NCBI RefSeq assembly: GCF_001043025.1
Contig: NZ_JYLD01000024.1
Coordinates: 1 to 46,517 of the forward strand
DNA from: Pseudomonas helleri
GTDB lineage: Bacteria; Pseudomonadota; Gammaproteobacteria; Pseudomonadales; Pseudomonadaceae
Reading direction: 5' to 3'
DNA: 46,517 nucleotides
Numbering within the stretch: position 1 is the first letter of the stretch; each line of letters begins with the position of its first letter. Below are positions 6,269 through 15,126 of this stretch, in pieces. The notes under the pieces were generated by a model. The model ran no database searches. It was given only the letters and a program-made list of their open reading frames with translations, and had not been told where the DNA came from. Both the position numbers and the translations under genes were made by a program.

Positions 6269-7660
6269 CTAGGCTTCGCGCACCGGCGCCGGGTTAACCA
6301 GCTGCTCAAGTGTCGCGCGATCCAATAGTTCGGTGTCCAATTTGATATAAATCGCAGACTCTTCAGTCACGACCACTGCATCTGTAACGCCCTTAACGGC
6401 CTTTAAACGCTCTGCCAGACCTGCTTCGCGCAACGCTTGAGGTGACAACGGCAAGCGCAGGCTTGTTACGTAAGGTGGTTCGCGCATGGTAACAGCAAAG
6501 ACCAGCCAGAGTGCAGCCAGAGCTGCGCATCCCAGGAACACAGCCGACAAACCGCCATGCTGGAAAAACCAGCCGCCGAGTATGCCGCCCAGTGCCGAAC
6601 CGAGGAATTGGCTGGTGGAATACACCCCCATCGCCGTCCCTTTGCCGCCCGCCGGTGACACCTTGCTGATCAATGAAGGCAATGACGCCTCCAGCAGGTT
6701 AAACGCGGTAAAGAACACCACCGTGCCGATCACCAACGTTCGTAAACTGTCACCGAACTGCCAGAAGAATAGCTCAGTCAGCATCAACGTACTGACGGCG
6801 CCGAGCAAAACTCGTTTCATTTTGCGTTTCTTTTCGCCGTAGATGATGAACGGGATCATGGCGAAGAAAGAAATCAGCAGCGCGGTGAGGTACACCCACC
6901 AGTGCTGCTCCTTGGGCAGGCCGGCTTTTTCGACCAGCGCCAGCGGCAAGGCAATGAAGCTGGACATCAACATGGCGTGTAACACAAAGATGCCCAAATC
7001 CAGGCGCAGCAGGTCGGGATGGCGCAAGGTGGGCAACAAGGCCTGCTTGGCCACACCGGATTCGCGGTGCTGCAAGGTGTCGGTAGAACGCGGCACCATA
7101 AACCGGATGATGACGATGCCCAGCAGCGCCATCGCCCCCGTGGCCAGGAACAACCCGGACAGGCCGAAGGCGCGGGTCAGCAGCGGCCCGACGACCATGG
7201 CAACGGCAAACGACAAGCCGATGGTCATGCCGATCATGGCCATAGCCTTGGTGCGGTGCTGTTCGCGGGTGAGGTCGGAGAGCAGCGCCATCACGGCCGC
7301 CGAAATGGCGCCAGCGCCTTGCAGGACGCGTCCTGCAATCACGCCCCAAATGGAGTCCGATTGAGCCGCCAGCACGCTGCCCAGGGCAAACACGATCAAT
7401 CCGAGGTAGATGACCGGGCGTCGGCCAATGCGGTCGGAAATGATCCCGAAAGGGATCTGAAAGAGCGCCTGAGTCAGGCCGTAAGCGCCTATCGCCAATC
7501 CAATCAATGCAGGTGTAGCGCCTGCCAGGTCCATGCCATAGGTCGCCAGAACCGGCAACACCATAAACATGCCAAGCATACGGAACGCAAACACAAGTGC
7601 CAGACCGCTGGCTGCGCGGGTCTCGCTGCCACTCATGCGTTCGCTTTGGGGATCGTGCAT
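6269..7660 (-). CDS. YajR-like MFS transporter with C-terminal YAM domain
   Basis: This is a 12-helix major facilitator transporter of 463 residues in the inner membrane. The loop after helix 2 has the MFS motif A (GIISDRIGRRPVIYLG, about residues 73-88). Helices continue to about residue 395 (CAALAALWLVFAVTM). The last 65 residues are soluble and ferredoxin-like (LKAVKGVTDAVVV, IYIKLDTELLDRATLEQL). This matches the YAM domain that marks YajR among drug:proton antiporter-like MFS proteins. The substrate is unknown. It is divergent from uvrA and directly upstream of ssb, an arrangement kept in many pseudomonads. The start at 7660 is the most N-terminal ATG; MSGSETRA, eight codons later, is an alternative. 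Confidence 0.88.
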   Translation of the reverse strand: MHDPQSERMSGSETRAASGLALVFAFRMLGMFMVLPVLATYGMDLAGATPALIGLAIGAYGLTQALFQIPFGIISDRIGRRPVIYLGLIVFALGSVLAAQSDSIWGVIAGRVLQGAGAISAAVMALLSDLTREQHRTKAMAMIGMTIGLSFAVAMVVGPLLTRAFGLSGLFLATGAMALLGIVIIRFMVPRSTDTLQHRESGVAKQALLPTLRHPDLLRLDLGIFVLHAMLMSSFIALPLALVEKAGLPKEQHWWVYLTALLISFFAMIPFIIYGEKKRKMKRVLLGAVSTLMLTELFFWQFGDSLRTLVIGTVVFFTAFNLLEASLPSLISKVSPAGGKGTAMGVYSTSQFLGSALGGILGGWFFQHGGLSAVFLGCAALAALWLVFAVTMREPPYVTSLRLPLSPQALREAGLAERLKAVKGVTDAVVVTEESAIYIKLDTELLDRATLEQLVNPAPVREA

Positions 7661-7821
7661 GGAAAAACCTCATGTGAACCGGCGGCGATTCTATCAGTCC
7701 CATCGAGTAACAGCACACACAGGAGCGGGCCGCGACGCTTTGTCACGTAAAAGTTAAGAAACGCCTGACAGAACACACACCCAACGTCAGCAGCCGCTGA
7801 TGACATGCAGCCATCAAGGAC

Positions 7822-7850
7822 CTGCACAGTTTTCCCGCAGATACGTATAC
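7822..7850 (+). promoter_or_regulatory. Possible uvrA promoter
   Basis: TGCACA and TATACT are separated by 17 bases, ending about 37 bases before the uvrA GTG start. The -35 is weak and the -10 is good. I looked for a LexA box (CTG, ten bases, CAG) and did not find one with the right spacing. Confidence 0.4.
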
Positions 7851-7887
7851 TCAGTCGTTTACGTTATGCCCGCCAAGCGAGGCCGCA

Positions 7888-10722
7888 GTGGACAAGATCC
7901 TGATACGTGGGGCACGAACCCACAACCTGAAGAACATCGACCTGACCCTGCCAAGGGACAAACTGATCGTCATCACCGGACTGTCTGGCTCCGGCAAATC
8001 ATCCCTGGCGTTTGACACGTTGTATGCCGAAGGCCAGCGGCGTTACGTCGAGTCCTTGTCGGCTTATGCCCGCCAGTTCTTGTCGATGATGGAAAAGCCC
8101 GACGTCGATACCATCGAAGGGTTGTCACCGGCGATTTCGATCGAGCAGAAGTCGACCTCGCACAACCCGCGCTCTACGGTCGGTACGATCACCGAGATTT
8201 ACGATTACCTGCGCCTGCTGTACGCCCGCGTCGGTATCCCGCGTTGCCCGGACCACGACATCCCGCTGGAAGCCCAGACGGTCAGCCAGATGGTTGACCT
8301 GGTGCTGGCTCAGCCCGAAGGCAGCAAGTTGATGCTGCTGGCGCCGGTGATCCGCGAGCGCAAAGGTGAGCACCTGTCGGTGTTTGAAGAGTTGCGTGCT
8401 CAGGGTTTTGTGCGGGCCCGTGTGGACGGCAAGCTCTGTGAGCTGGATGAGCTGCCTAAACTCGACAAGCAGAAGAAGCACACCATTGATGTGGTGGTTG
8501 ACCGCTTCAAAGTGCGTGCTGACCTGCAACAGCGCTTGGCAGAGTCGTTTGAAACGGCCCTGAAGCTGGCGGACGGTATTGCGCTGGTCGCACCGATGGA
8601 CGATGAGCCGGGTGAAGAGATCATCTTCTCTGCACGCTTCGCCTGCCCGATCTGCGGCCATGCTATCAGTGAGCTTGAGCCCAAGCTGTTCTCCTTTAAC
8701 AACCCGGCTGGCGCGTGCCCGACGTGCGACGGCCTGGGGGTGAAGCAGTTCTTTGATATCAAGCGCCTGGTGAACGGTGAGCTGACCCTGGCCGAGGGCG
8801 CCATCCGCGGTTGGGACCGGCGCAACGTCTATTACTTCCAGATGCTCGGGGCGCTGGCCAAGCATTACGATTTCAGCCTTGAAGTGCCATTCAATGAACT
8901 GCCTGCCGACAAGCAGAAAGTCATTCTGTACGGCAGTGGCTCTCAGAATGTGGATTTCCGCTATCTGAATGATCGCGGCGACATCGTGAAGCGCGCGCAC
9001 CCGTTTGAAGGGATTGTGCCGAACCTTGAGCGCCGTTATCGGGAAACCGAGTCCGCTACAGTGCGTGAAGAGCTGGCCAAGTTCCTTAGCACGCAGTCTT
9101 GCCCGGATTGCCGTGGCACCCGCCTGCGCCGAGAGGCTCGTCATGTGTGGGTGGGTGAGAAAAACCTGCCGGCCGTGACCAATATGCCGATTGGTGATGC
9201 GACTGAGTATTTCAGTAGCCTGAGCCTGACCGGACGGCGTGGTGAAATCGCGGACAAGATCCTCAAGGAAATCCGCGAGCGCCTGCAGTTTTTGGTGAAT
9301 GTGGGCCTCGACTACCTGTCGCTGGACCGCAGTGCCGACACGCTGTCGGGCGGTGAAGCGCAGCGGATTCGTCTGGCCAGCCAGATTGGCGCGGGTTTGG
9401 TGGGCGTTCTGTACATCCTCGACGAACCCTCGATTGGTTTGCACCAGCGCGATAACGACCGTTTGCTGGGCACGCTCAAGCACCTGCGCGATATCGGCAA
9501 CACGGTGATTGTGGTTGAGCACGACGAAGACGCGATTCGTCTGGCGGATTACGTGGTGGACATCGGCCCGGGTGCCGGGGTGCATGGCGGGCATATCGTG
9601 GCTGAAGGGACGCCTGCCGAAGTGATGGCGCACCCTGACTCGCTCACTGGCAAGTACTTGTCTGGCCGGGTGAAAATTGAAGTTCCTGCCAAACGTACGC
9701 CACGCAACAAGAAGCTGACCCTGTCGCTCAAGGGCGCACGCGGCAACAACTTGCGCAACGTCGACCTTGAGATCCCTATTGGTCTTCTGACCTGCGTGAC
9801 CGGTGTTTCGGGTTCGGGCAAATCGACGCTGATCAACAACACGCTGTATCCGCTGAGTGCCACCGCACTCAATGGCGCCACCACCCTGGAAGCTGCTGCC
9901 CATGACAGCATCAAAGGGCTGGAGCACCTGGATAAAGTCGTCGACATTGATCAAAGCCCGATTGGCCGGACGCCGCGTTCCAACCCGGCAACCTACACCG
10001 GACTGTTTACGCCGATCCGCGAGCTGTTTTCGGGTGTGCCTGAATCCCGTTCGCGGGGTTATGGCCCGGGGCGTTTCTCGTTCAACGTGAAAGGCGGACG
10101 CTGCGAGGCGTGTCAGGGCGATGGCCTTATCAAGGTAGAAATGCACTTTCTGCCGGATATCTACGTGCCGTGCGACGTCTGCAAGAGCAAGCGCTATAAC
10201 CGCGAAACCCTTGAGATCAAGTACAAGGGCAAGAGCATCCATGAAGTGCTGGAGATGACGATCGAAGAAGCGCGTGAGTTCTTTGATGCAGTCCCTGCAT
10301 TGGCGCGTAAGCTGCAAACCTTGATGGACGTAGGTTTGTCGTACATCAAGCTTGGGCAATCCGCCACGACGCTGTCAGGCGGTGAGGCCCAGCGGGTCAA
10401 GTTGTCTCGCGAGCTGTCCAAGCGCGACACCGGCAAAACGCTGTACATCCTTGATGAGCCGACTACCGGCCTGCACTTTGCGGACATCAAGCAATTGCTG
10501 GAAGTGCTGCACAGGCTGCGCGACCACGGCAACACGGTGGTGGTGATTGAGCACAACCTGGATGTGATCAAAACCGCAGACTGGCTGGTGGACCTCGGCC
10601 CGGAAGGCGGCTCGAAAGGTGGGCAGATCATTGCCACCGGCACGCCGGAAGCAGTGGCTGAGATGACGCAGTCTCACACCGGCTTCTACCTGAAGCCGTT
10701 GCTGATCCGCGACCGCGCTTAA
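7888..10722 (+). CDS. uvrA: Excinuclease ABC subunit A (UvrA)
   Basis: UvrA is the damage-sensing ATPase of nucleotide excision repair; it loads UvrB at lesions and then leaves. The 944-residue protein has two ABC modules. Walker A motifs are GLSGSGKSSLAF (about residues 31-42) and GVSGSGKSTLIN (about 639-650), with signatures LSGGEAQRIRLAS and LSGGEAQRVKLSR. Zinc-binding cysteines are seen in CPICGH...CPTCDGLG, CPDCRG and CEACQGDG...CDVC. The GTG start at 7888 gives the usual MDKILIRGARTHNLKNI opening and follows an AGCGAGG site. It is transcribed away from the MFS-ssb pair and ends at a strong bidirectional terminator. No defects are seen. Confidence 0.98.
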   Translation: MDKILIRGARTHNLKNIDLTLPRDKLIVITGLSGSGKSSLAFDTLYAEGQRRYVESLSAYARQFLSMMEKPDVDTIEGLSPAISIEQKSTSHNPRSTVGTITEIYDYLRLLYARVGIPRCPDHDIPLEAQTVSQMVDLVLAQPEGSKLMLLAPVIRERKGEHLSVFEELRAQGFVRARVDGKLCELDELPKLDKQKKHTIDVVVDRFKVRADLQQRLAESFETALKLADGIALVAPMDDEPGEEIIFSARFACPICGHAISELEPKLFSFNNPAGACPTCDGLGVKQFFDIKRLVNGELTLAEGAIRGWDRRNVYYFQMLGALAKHYDFSLEVPFNELPADKQKVILYGSGSQNVDFRYLNDRGDIVKRAHPFEGIVPNLERRYRETESATVREELAKFLSTQSCPDCRGTRLRREARHVWVGEKNLPAVTNMPIGDATEYFSSLSLTGRRGEIADKILKEIRERLQFLVNVGLDYLSLDRSADTLSGGEAQRIRLASQIGAGLVGVLYILDEPSIGLHQRDNDRLLGTLKHLRDIGNTVIVVEHDEDAIRLADYVVDIGPGAGVHGGHIVAEGTPAEVMAHPDSLTGKYLSGRVKIEVPAKRTPRNKKLTLSLKGARGNNLRNVDLEIPIGLLTCVTGVSGSGKSTLINNTLYPLSATALNGATTLEAAAHDSIKGLEHLDKVVDIDQSPIGRTPRSNPATYTGLFTPIRELFSGVPESRSRGYGPGRFSFNVKGGRCEACQGDGLIKVEMHFLPDIYVPCDVCKSKRYNRETLEIKYKGKSIHEVLEMTIEEAREFFDAVPALARKLQTLMDVGLSYIKLGQSATTLSGGEAQRVKLSRELSKRDTGKTLYILDEPTTGLHFADIKQLLEVLHRLRDHGNTVVVIEHNLDVIKTADWLVDLGPEGGSKGGQIIATGTPEAVAEMTQSHTGFYLKPLLIRDRA

Positions 10723-10733
10723 TTCGCGGTATT

Positions 10734-10771
10734 AAAAAGCCCCTGTCATTGCGAAATGACAGGGGCTTTTT
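10734..10771. terminator. Bidirectional terminator between uvrA and ftnA
   Basis: AAAAAGCCCCTGTCATT pairs perfectly with AATGACAGGGGCTTTTT around a GCGA loop. There are A and T runs on both sides, so it can serve the convergent uvrA and ferritin genes. Confidence 0.92.
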
Positions 10772-10792
10772 GTTGGGCGTGAAGACTGCCGA

Positions 10793-11257
10793 TCAGAACT
10801 GCGATTGCAGGTAGTTCTGCAGACCGATGGACTTGATCAGGCCCAGCTGTTTTTCCAGCCAGTAGGTGTGATCTTCTTCGGTGTCTGCCAACTGAATGCG
10901 CAGGATGTCGCGGCTTACGTAGTCTTTGTGCAGCTCACACAACTCGATGCCTTTACACAGTGCAGCACGCACTTTGTATTCCAGGCGCAAATCGGCGGCG
11001 AGCATCTCTGGCACGGTGGTGCCGACGTCCAGATCGTCCGGGCGCATGCGTGGCGTACCCTCGAGCATGAGAATCCGGCGCATCAACGCATCAGCGTGTT
11101 GTGCCTCTTCTTCCATTTCGTGGTTGATACGCTCGTACAACTTGGTGAAGCCCCAGTCCTCGTACATACGGGAATGGACAAAATATTGGTCACGTGCAGC
11201 CAGCTCGCCGGTTAACAACGTGTTGAGGTAATCGATTACGTCCGGGTGCCCTAGCAT
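10793..11257 (-). CDS. bfr: Bacterial ferritin, FtnA-type (usually annotated bacterioferritin)
   Basis: This is an iron-storage ferritin of 154 residues starting at MLGHPDVIDYLNTLL. An upstream in-frame ATG at 11329 would add 24 residues unlike the family, so 11257 is preferred; GGAGATG lies just before it. Ferroxidase residues are visible in TGELAARDQY, HEMEEEAQHAD and DTEEDHTYWLEKQ. In E. coli bacterioferritin the haem ligand is Met52, in EMKHAD. Here the aligned segment is EAQHAD, with alanine in that place. That resembles the P. aeruginosa protein PA4235, first called BfrA and later FtnA, which does not bind haem that way. It lies next to catalase katA, fitting a shared role in iron and peroxide handling. 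Confidence 0.93.
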   Translation of the reverse strand: MLGHPDVIDYLNTLLTGELAARDQYFVHSRMYEDWGFTKLYERINHEMEEEAQHADALMRRILMLEGTPRMRPDDLDVGTTVPEMLAADLRLEYKVRAALCKGIELCELHKDYVSRDILRIQLADTEEDHTYWLEKQLGLIKSIGLQNYLQSQF

Positions 11258-11370
11258 CGCCCCACATCTCCCTGCTTGAAAGGCTGTAGTTTGAACCAAG
11301 CTGACTGTGAGGTCACGGCTAAATCGCAATAAAAACGCTAATTTGCACAGAAAACACGTCTAAATAACGC

Positions 11371-11397
11371 AAAAACCGCCCATTTGAGGGCGGTTCT
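11371..11397 (-). terminator. katA terminator
   Basis: On the minus strand AACCGCCC and GGGCGGTT flank a short loop, followed by TTTTTGCG. It lies just after the katA stop codon at 11413 and before the ferritin promoter region. Confidence 0.85.
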
Positions 11398-11412
11398 GCT
11401 TCTCACTTAGAC

Positions 11413-12861
11413 TTACTTCACCGTTACACCCAAGGCTTTGGCAACGCCTTGACCGTAGGCCGGGTCTGCTTTGAGGAAGTGCTGCAACTGACGCTGAACA
11501 ACGTCGTCGGTCACGCCTTCCATCGCACCGGCGATGTTGTTGATGAGCAGGGCTTTCTGGTCATCATTCATCAAGCGGAACAGAGCACCGGCGTAGCTGT
11601 AGTAGTCGGTGTCTTCACGGTGGTCGTAGCGGTCTGCTGCGCCACTGAGCGCCAAGGGTGGTTCAGCATACTGCGGGGCCTGCTTGGGCGCGTCAGCGTA
11701 GCTGTTGGGTTCGTAGTTAGGCGCAGCACCACCATTGTTGCCATAGGCCATCGAACCGTCACGCTGATAGTTGTGCGCAGGCACACGTGGGGCGTTGATG
11801 GGCAGGTGCTGGTGGTTGGTGCCGACACGGTAGCGGTGCGCATCCGCGTAAGCGAATACACGGCCTTGGAGCATGCGATCAGGGGAGAGACCTACACCCG
11901 GGATCATATTGCTTGGGCCAAACGCTGCCTGTTCAACTTCTGCAAAGTAGTTGAGCGGGTTACGGTTGAGCTCAAGTTCGCCGATCTCGATCAACGGGAA
12001 CTCTTTTTGCGACCAGGTTTTGGTGACATCGAACGGGTTGTCGCGATGCGTTGCCGCTTGGGCCTCGGTCATGATCTGGATGCATACACGCCATTTAGGA
12101 TAGTCACCGCGCTCGATGGCTTCGAACAGGTCGCGCTGGGCGTAGTCCGGGTCAGTGCCTGCCAGACGTGCGGCTTCTTCTGGTGGCAAGTTCTTGATGC
12201 CTTGCTTGGTTTTGTAATGCCACTTAACCCAATGACGCTCACCGGCCGCATTGATCAGGCTGTAGGTGTGACTGCCAAAACCGTGCATATGACGGTAGCC
12301 ATCAGGAATGCCGCGGTCCGAGAACAGGATGGTGACCTGGTGCAGCGATTCTGGTGAATGCGACCAGAAATCCCACTTCATCTGCGCACTTTTCAGGTTG
12401 CTTTGCGGCAAGCGTTTTTGGGTGTGGATAAAGTCAGGGAATTTCAGCGGATCACGAATAAAGAAAACTGGGGTGTTGTTACCCACGATGTCCCAGTTGC
12501 CTTCTTCGGTGTAGAACTTGAGGGCAAAACCACGCGGGTCGCGCTCGGTGTCAGCAGAGCCACGTTCACCGCCCACGGTTGAGAAGCGCAAGAAGGTCGG
12601 GGTTTGCTTGCCAACGGTGTCAAACAGCTTGGCGCTGCTGTATTGGCTGATGTCACGGGTCAGTGTGAACGTGCCATGGGCAGCCGAACCTTTGGCGTGC
12701 ACACGACGTTCTGGAATGTTTTCTCGGTTGAAGTGCGCGAGCTTTTCGATCAGGTGAAAGTCATCGAGCAACAACGGGCCCCGAGGCCCAGCCGAACGAG
12801 AGTTCTGATTGTCAGCAACAGGGGCGCCGCTGGCGGTCGTCAGGGTTTTGGTCTGGCTCAT
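11413..12861 (-). CDS. katA: Catalase KatA (monofunctional haem catalase)
   Basis: KatA breaks hydrogen peroxide into water and oxygen in the cytoplasm. The 482-residue small-subunit catalase starts MSQTKTLTTASGAPV. It has the catalytic histidine in ERRVHAKGSAAHG (His55), the active-site region around FLRFSTVGGERGSAD, the asparagine in VGNNTPVFFIRDP, and the proximal haem-binding tyrosine in RVFAYADAHRYRVG. No signal peptide is seen. AGGAAGGATTAGC precedes the ATG, giving a good ribosome binding site. A single OxyR-like half site is visible upstream. It lies between the alpha ribosomal operon and the ferritin gene and has its own terminator. Confidence 0.97.
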   Translation of the reverse strand: MSQTKTLTTASGAPVADNQNSRSAGPRGPLLLDDFHLIEKLAHFNRENIPERRVHAKGSAAHGTFTLTRDISQYSSAKLFDTVGKQTPTFLRFSTVGGERGSADTERDPRGFALKFYTEEGNWDIVGNNTPVFFIRDPLKFPDFIHTQKRLPQSNLKSAQMKWDFWSHSPESLHQVTILFSDRGIPDGYRHMHGFGSHTYSLINAAGERHWVKWHYKTKQGIKNLPPEEAARLAGTDPDYAQRDLFEAIERGDYPKWRVCIQIMTEAQAATHRDNPFDVTKTWSQKEFPLIEIGELELNRNPLNYFAEVEQAAFGPSNMIPGVGLSPDRMLQGRVFAYADAHRYRVGTNHQHLPINAPRVPAHNYQRDGSMAYGNNGGAAPNYEPNSYADAPKQAPQYAEPPLALSGAADRYDHREDTDYYSYAGALFRLMNDDQKALLINNIAGAMEGVTDDVVQRQLQHFLKADPAYGQGVAKALGVTVK

Positions 12862-12964
12862 GCTAATCCTTCCTCAGTCAGTCTTGATGCTGCCGGCTAA
12901 TCGGCTGAGGAAGAGTATTGACCACGATACCTGTGTGGGCAAATGCATTAAATTGTCGAACTCA

Positions 12965-12979
12965 ATAGCTTTTTATTAT
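12965..12979. promoter_or_regulatory. Possible OxyR half-site upstream of katA
   Basis: ATAGCTTTTTATTAT matches 8 of the 10 fixed positions of the ATAGnTnnnAnCTAT half-site known for OxyR. The neighbouring half on the katA side is poor (about 4 of 10). It is about 105 bases upstream of the katA start. Confidence 0.3.
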
Positions 12980-12989
12980 CGAACGGACA

Positions 12990-13020
12990 CAAAAAACCGG
13001 GCACTAGGCCCGGTTCTTTG
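12990..13020 (-). terminator. Terminator of the alpha ribosomal operon (after rplQ)
   Basis: On the minus strand AACCGGGC and GCCCGGTT enclose CTAGT and lead into TTTTGTG. It starts 15 bases after the rplQ stop and ends the long run of ribosomal genes. Confidence 0.92.
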
Positions 13021-13034
13021 TAGAGACTGACGTC

Positions 13035-13421
13035 TTACTCAGCGGATACAGCTTCACCGCCAACTGGACGATCAACCAACTCGACGTACGCCATAGGCGC
13101 GTTGTCGCCAGCGCGGAAACCGCACTTGAGGATGCGCAGGTAGCCACCCTCACGAGTTGCATAACGCTTGCCCAGATCGTTGAACAGCTTACCAACGATA
13201 GCTTTCGAACGAGTGCGGTCGAAAGCCAGACGGCGGTTAGCAACAGAATCGTTCTTGGCCAGAGTGATCAGCGGCTCAGCAACGCGACGCAGTTCTTTGG
13301 CTTTCGGCAGAGTCGTTTTGATCAGCTCGTGCTCGAACAGCGACACTGCCATGTTTTGAAACATAGCCTTGCGGTGCGAGCTAGTGCGGCTCAGGTGACG
13401 ACCACTTTTACGATGACGCAT
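13035..13421 (-). CDS. rplQ: 50S ribosomal protein L17
   Basis: L17 sits near the polypeptide exit of the large subunit. The frame has 128 residues, starts MRHRKSGRHLSRTSSHRKAM and includes the family stretch HELIKTTLPKAKELRRVAEP. It continues to about residue 118 and ends in a short acidic tail (GEAVSAE). It is the last gene of the alpha operon, 42 bases after rpoA, and is followed by a clear terminator. Confidence 0.98.
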   Translation of the reverse strand: MRHRKSGRHLSRTSSHRKAMFQNMAVSLFEHELIKTTLPKAKELRRVAEPLITLAKNDSVANRRLAFDRTRSKAIVGKLFNDLGKRYATREGGYLRILKCGFRAGDNAPMAYVELVDRPVGGEAVSAE

Positions 13422-13463
13422 GGTTCATTCCTTACCAAACACAACGTTCGGTGATTACGACGA

Positions 13464-14465
13464 TCAGGCAGTCGCCTTGTCGTCCTTCTTAAGACTTGCA
13501 GGCGGCCAGTTGTCGAGGCGCATGCCGAGGGACAGACCACGGGAGGCCAGAACGTCCTTGATTTCAGTCAAGGATTTCTTGCCCAGGTTCGGAGTCTTCA
13601 ACAGTTCTACTTCGGTGCGCTGAATCAAGTCACCAATGTAGTAAATGTTCTCCGCCTTAAGGCAGTTGGCCGAACGCACGGTCAGTTCCAGATCGTCAAC
13701 CGGACGAAGCAGGATCGGATCGATCTCGTCTTCCTGTTCGATAACCACTGGCTCGCTGTCACCTTTGAGGTCGACGAATGCAGCCAACTGCTGTTGCAGG
13801 ATGGTTGCAGCACGACGGATAGCCTCTTCAGGATCCAGTGTACCGTTGGTCTCCAGATCAATTACCAACTTGTCCAGGTTAGTACGCTGCTCGACACGGG
13901 CGTTTTCCACCACGTATGCGATACGGCGAACCGGGCTGAACGAAGAGTCGAGCTGCAAGCGACCGATGCTGCGGCTTTCGTCTTCATCGCTCTGACGCGA
14001 GTCGGCTGGTTCATAACCACGACCACGAGCTACGGTGAGCTTCATGTTCAAGGCGCCGTTAGACGCCAGGTTGGCGATTACGTGATCGGGATTAACGATC
14101 TCGACATCATGATCCAGCTGAATATCGGCAGCGGTAACCACCCCCGAACCCTTCTTCGACAAGGTCAGCGTAACTTCGTCACGGCCGTGCAGCTTGATAG
14201 CCAGACCTTTAAGGTTCAACAGGATTTCAATTACGTCTTCCTGTACACCTTCGATGGCGCTGTACTCGTGGAGCACACCATCAATCTCGGCCTCGACTAC
14301 TGCACAGCCTGGCATTGAGGACAACAGGATGCGGCGCAGCGCGTTGCCCAGGGTGTGGCCAAAACCACGCTCGAGAGGCTCGAGAGTGATTTTAGCGCGG
14401 GTTGGACTGACAACCTGCACATCAATGTGGCGGGGTGTCAGGAACTCATTTACCGAAATCTGCAT
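13464..14465 (-). CDS. rpoA: RNA polymerase alpha subunit
   Basis: Alpha dimerises to seed RNA polymerase assembly and its C-terminal domain touches UP elements and activators. The 333-residue protein has the N-terminal domain at about 1-235 (EPLERGFGHTLGNALRRILL, TNGTLDPEEAIRRAATILQQ). An acidic linker follows, then the C-terminal domain with LTVRSANCLKAENIYYIGDL and LLKTPNLGKKSLTEIKDVLA. It starts MQISVNEFLTPRHIDV and ends in a lysine-rich tail. It lies between rpsD and rplQ with gaps of 22 and 42 bases, as usual for the alpha operon. Confidence 0.99.
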   Translation of the reverse strand: MQISVNEFLTPRHIDVQVVSPTRAKITLEPLERGFGHTLGNALRRILLSSMPGCAVVEAEIDGVLHEYSAIEGVQEDVIEILLNLKGLAIKLHGRDEVTLTLSKKGSGVVTAADIQLDHDVEIVNPDHVIANLASNGALNMKLTVARGRGYEPADSRQSDEDESRSIGRLQLDSSFSPVRRIAYVVENARVEQRTNLDKLVIDLETNGTLDPEEAIRRAATILQQQLAAFVDLKGDSEPVVIEQEDEIDPILLRPVDDLELTVRSANCLKAENIYYIGDLIQRTEVELLKTPNLGKKSLTEIKDVLASRGLSLGMRLDNWPPASLKKDDKATA

Positions 14466-14487
14466 GGATGCACCTATTTTCTAGCCC

Positions 14488-15108
14488 TTACTTGGAGTAG
14501 AGCTCGACAATCAGGCTTTCGTTGATGTCGGCGGACAGATCACTGCGAGCTGGAACGTTCTTGAAAACGCCCGACTTCTTCTCAGTGTCTACTTCTACCC
14601 ATTCTACGCGACCACGTTGGGCACACAGATCGAGAGCTTGGACAATGCGAAGCTGGTTCTTTGCTTTCTCGCGGATAGCGACCACGTCACCAGCACGAAC
14701 CTGGTAGGACGGAACGTTAACGGTTTGACCGTTTACGCTGATCGACTTGTGCGATACCAACTGACGGGATTCGGCACGAGTAGAACCAAAGCCCATACGG
14801 TATACGACGTTATCCAGACGGCATTCGAGCAGTTGCAACAGGTTTTCGCCAGTTGCGCCTTTCTTGCCAGCAGCTTGTTTGTAGTAGCCGCTGAATTGAC
14901 GCTCGAGAACGCCGTAGATACGACGGACCTTCTGCTTTTCACGCAGTTGGGTGCCGTAGTCGGATTGGCGACCGCGGCGTTGGCCGTGGATGCCTGGAGC
15001 AGCTTCAATATTGCACTTCGATTCGATAGCGCGCACACCACTCTTCAGGAAGAGATCAGTGCCTTCACGACGTGCCAGTTTGCATTTTGGACCAATGTAA
15101 CGAGCCAT
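14488..15108 (-). CDS. rpsD: 30S ribosomal protein S4
   Basis: S4 is a primary 16S rRNA binder that starts assembly of the small-subunit body. The 206-residue frame starts MARYIGPKCKLARREGTD. The S4 RNA-binding domain covers about 97-160 (CRLDNVVYRMGFGSTRAESR, VSHKSISVNGQTVNVPSYQV). In E. coli S4 also represses the alpha operon by binding the rpsM leader; whether this holds here cannot be read from the sequence. It is 18 bases after rpsK and 22 before rpoA. Confidence 0.98.
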   Translation of the reverse strand: MARYIGPKCKLARREGTDLFLKSGVRAIESKCNIEAAPGIHGQRRGRQSDYGTQLREKQKVRRIYGVLERQFSGYYKQAAGKKGATGENLLQLLECRLDNVVYRMGFGSTRAESRQLVSHKSISVNGQTVNVPSYQVRAGDVVAIREKAKNQLRIVQALDLCAQRGRVEWVEVDTEKKSGVFKNVPARSDLSADINESLIVELYSK

Positions 15109-15126
15109 TCTTTACAGTCTCCTGGA

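Noticed and set aside
7019..7750. Plus-strand open frame opposite the MFS transporter
   Set aside because: Histidine- and glutamine-rich low-complexity translation typical of antisense to membrane protein genes.
7810..7887. Possible LexA box upstream of uvrA
   Set aside because: CTG and CAG are present but 13 bases apart instead of 10, and the centre is not AT-alternating.
8125..10359. A 744-codon open frame on the minus strand opposite uvrA
   Set aside because: Shadow of uvrA; uvrA has all expected motifs, so the sense strand is certain.
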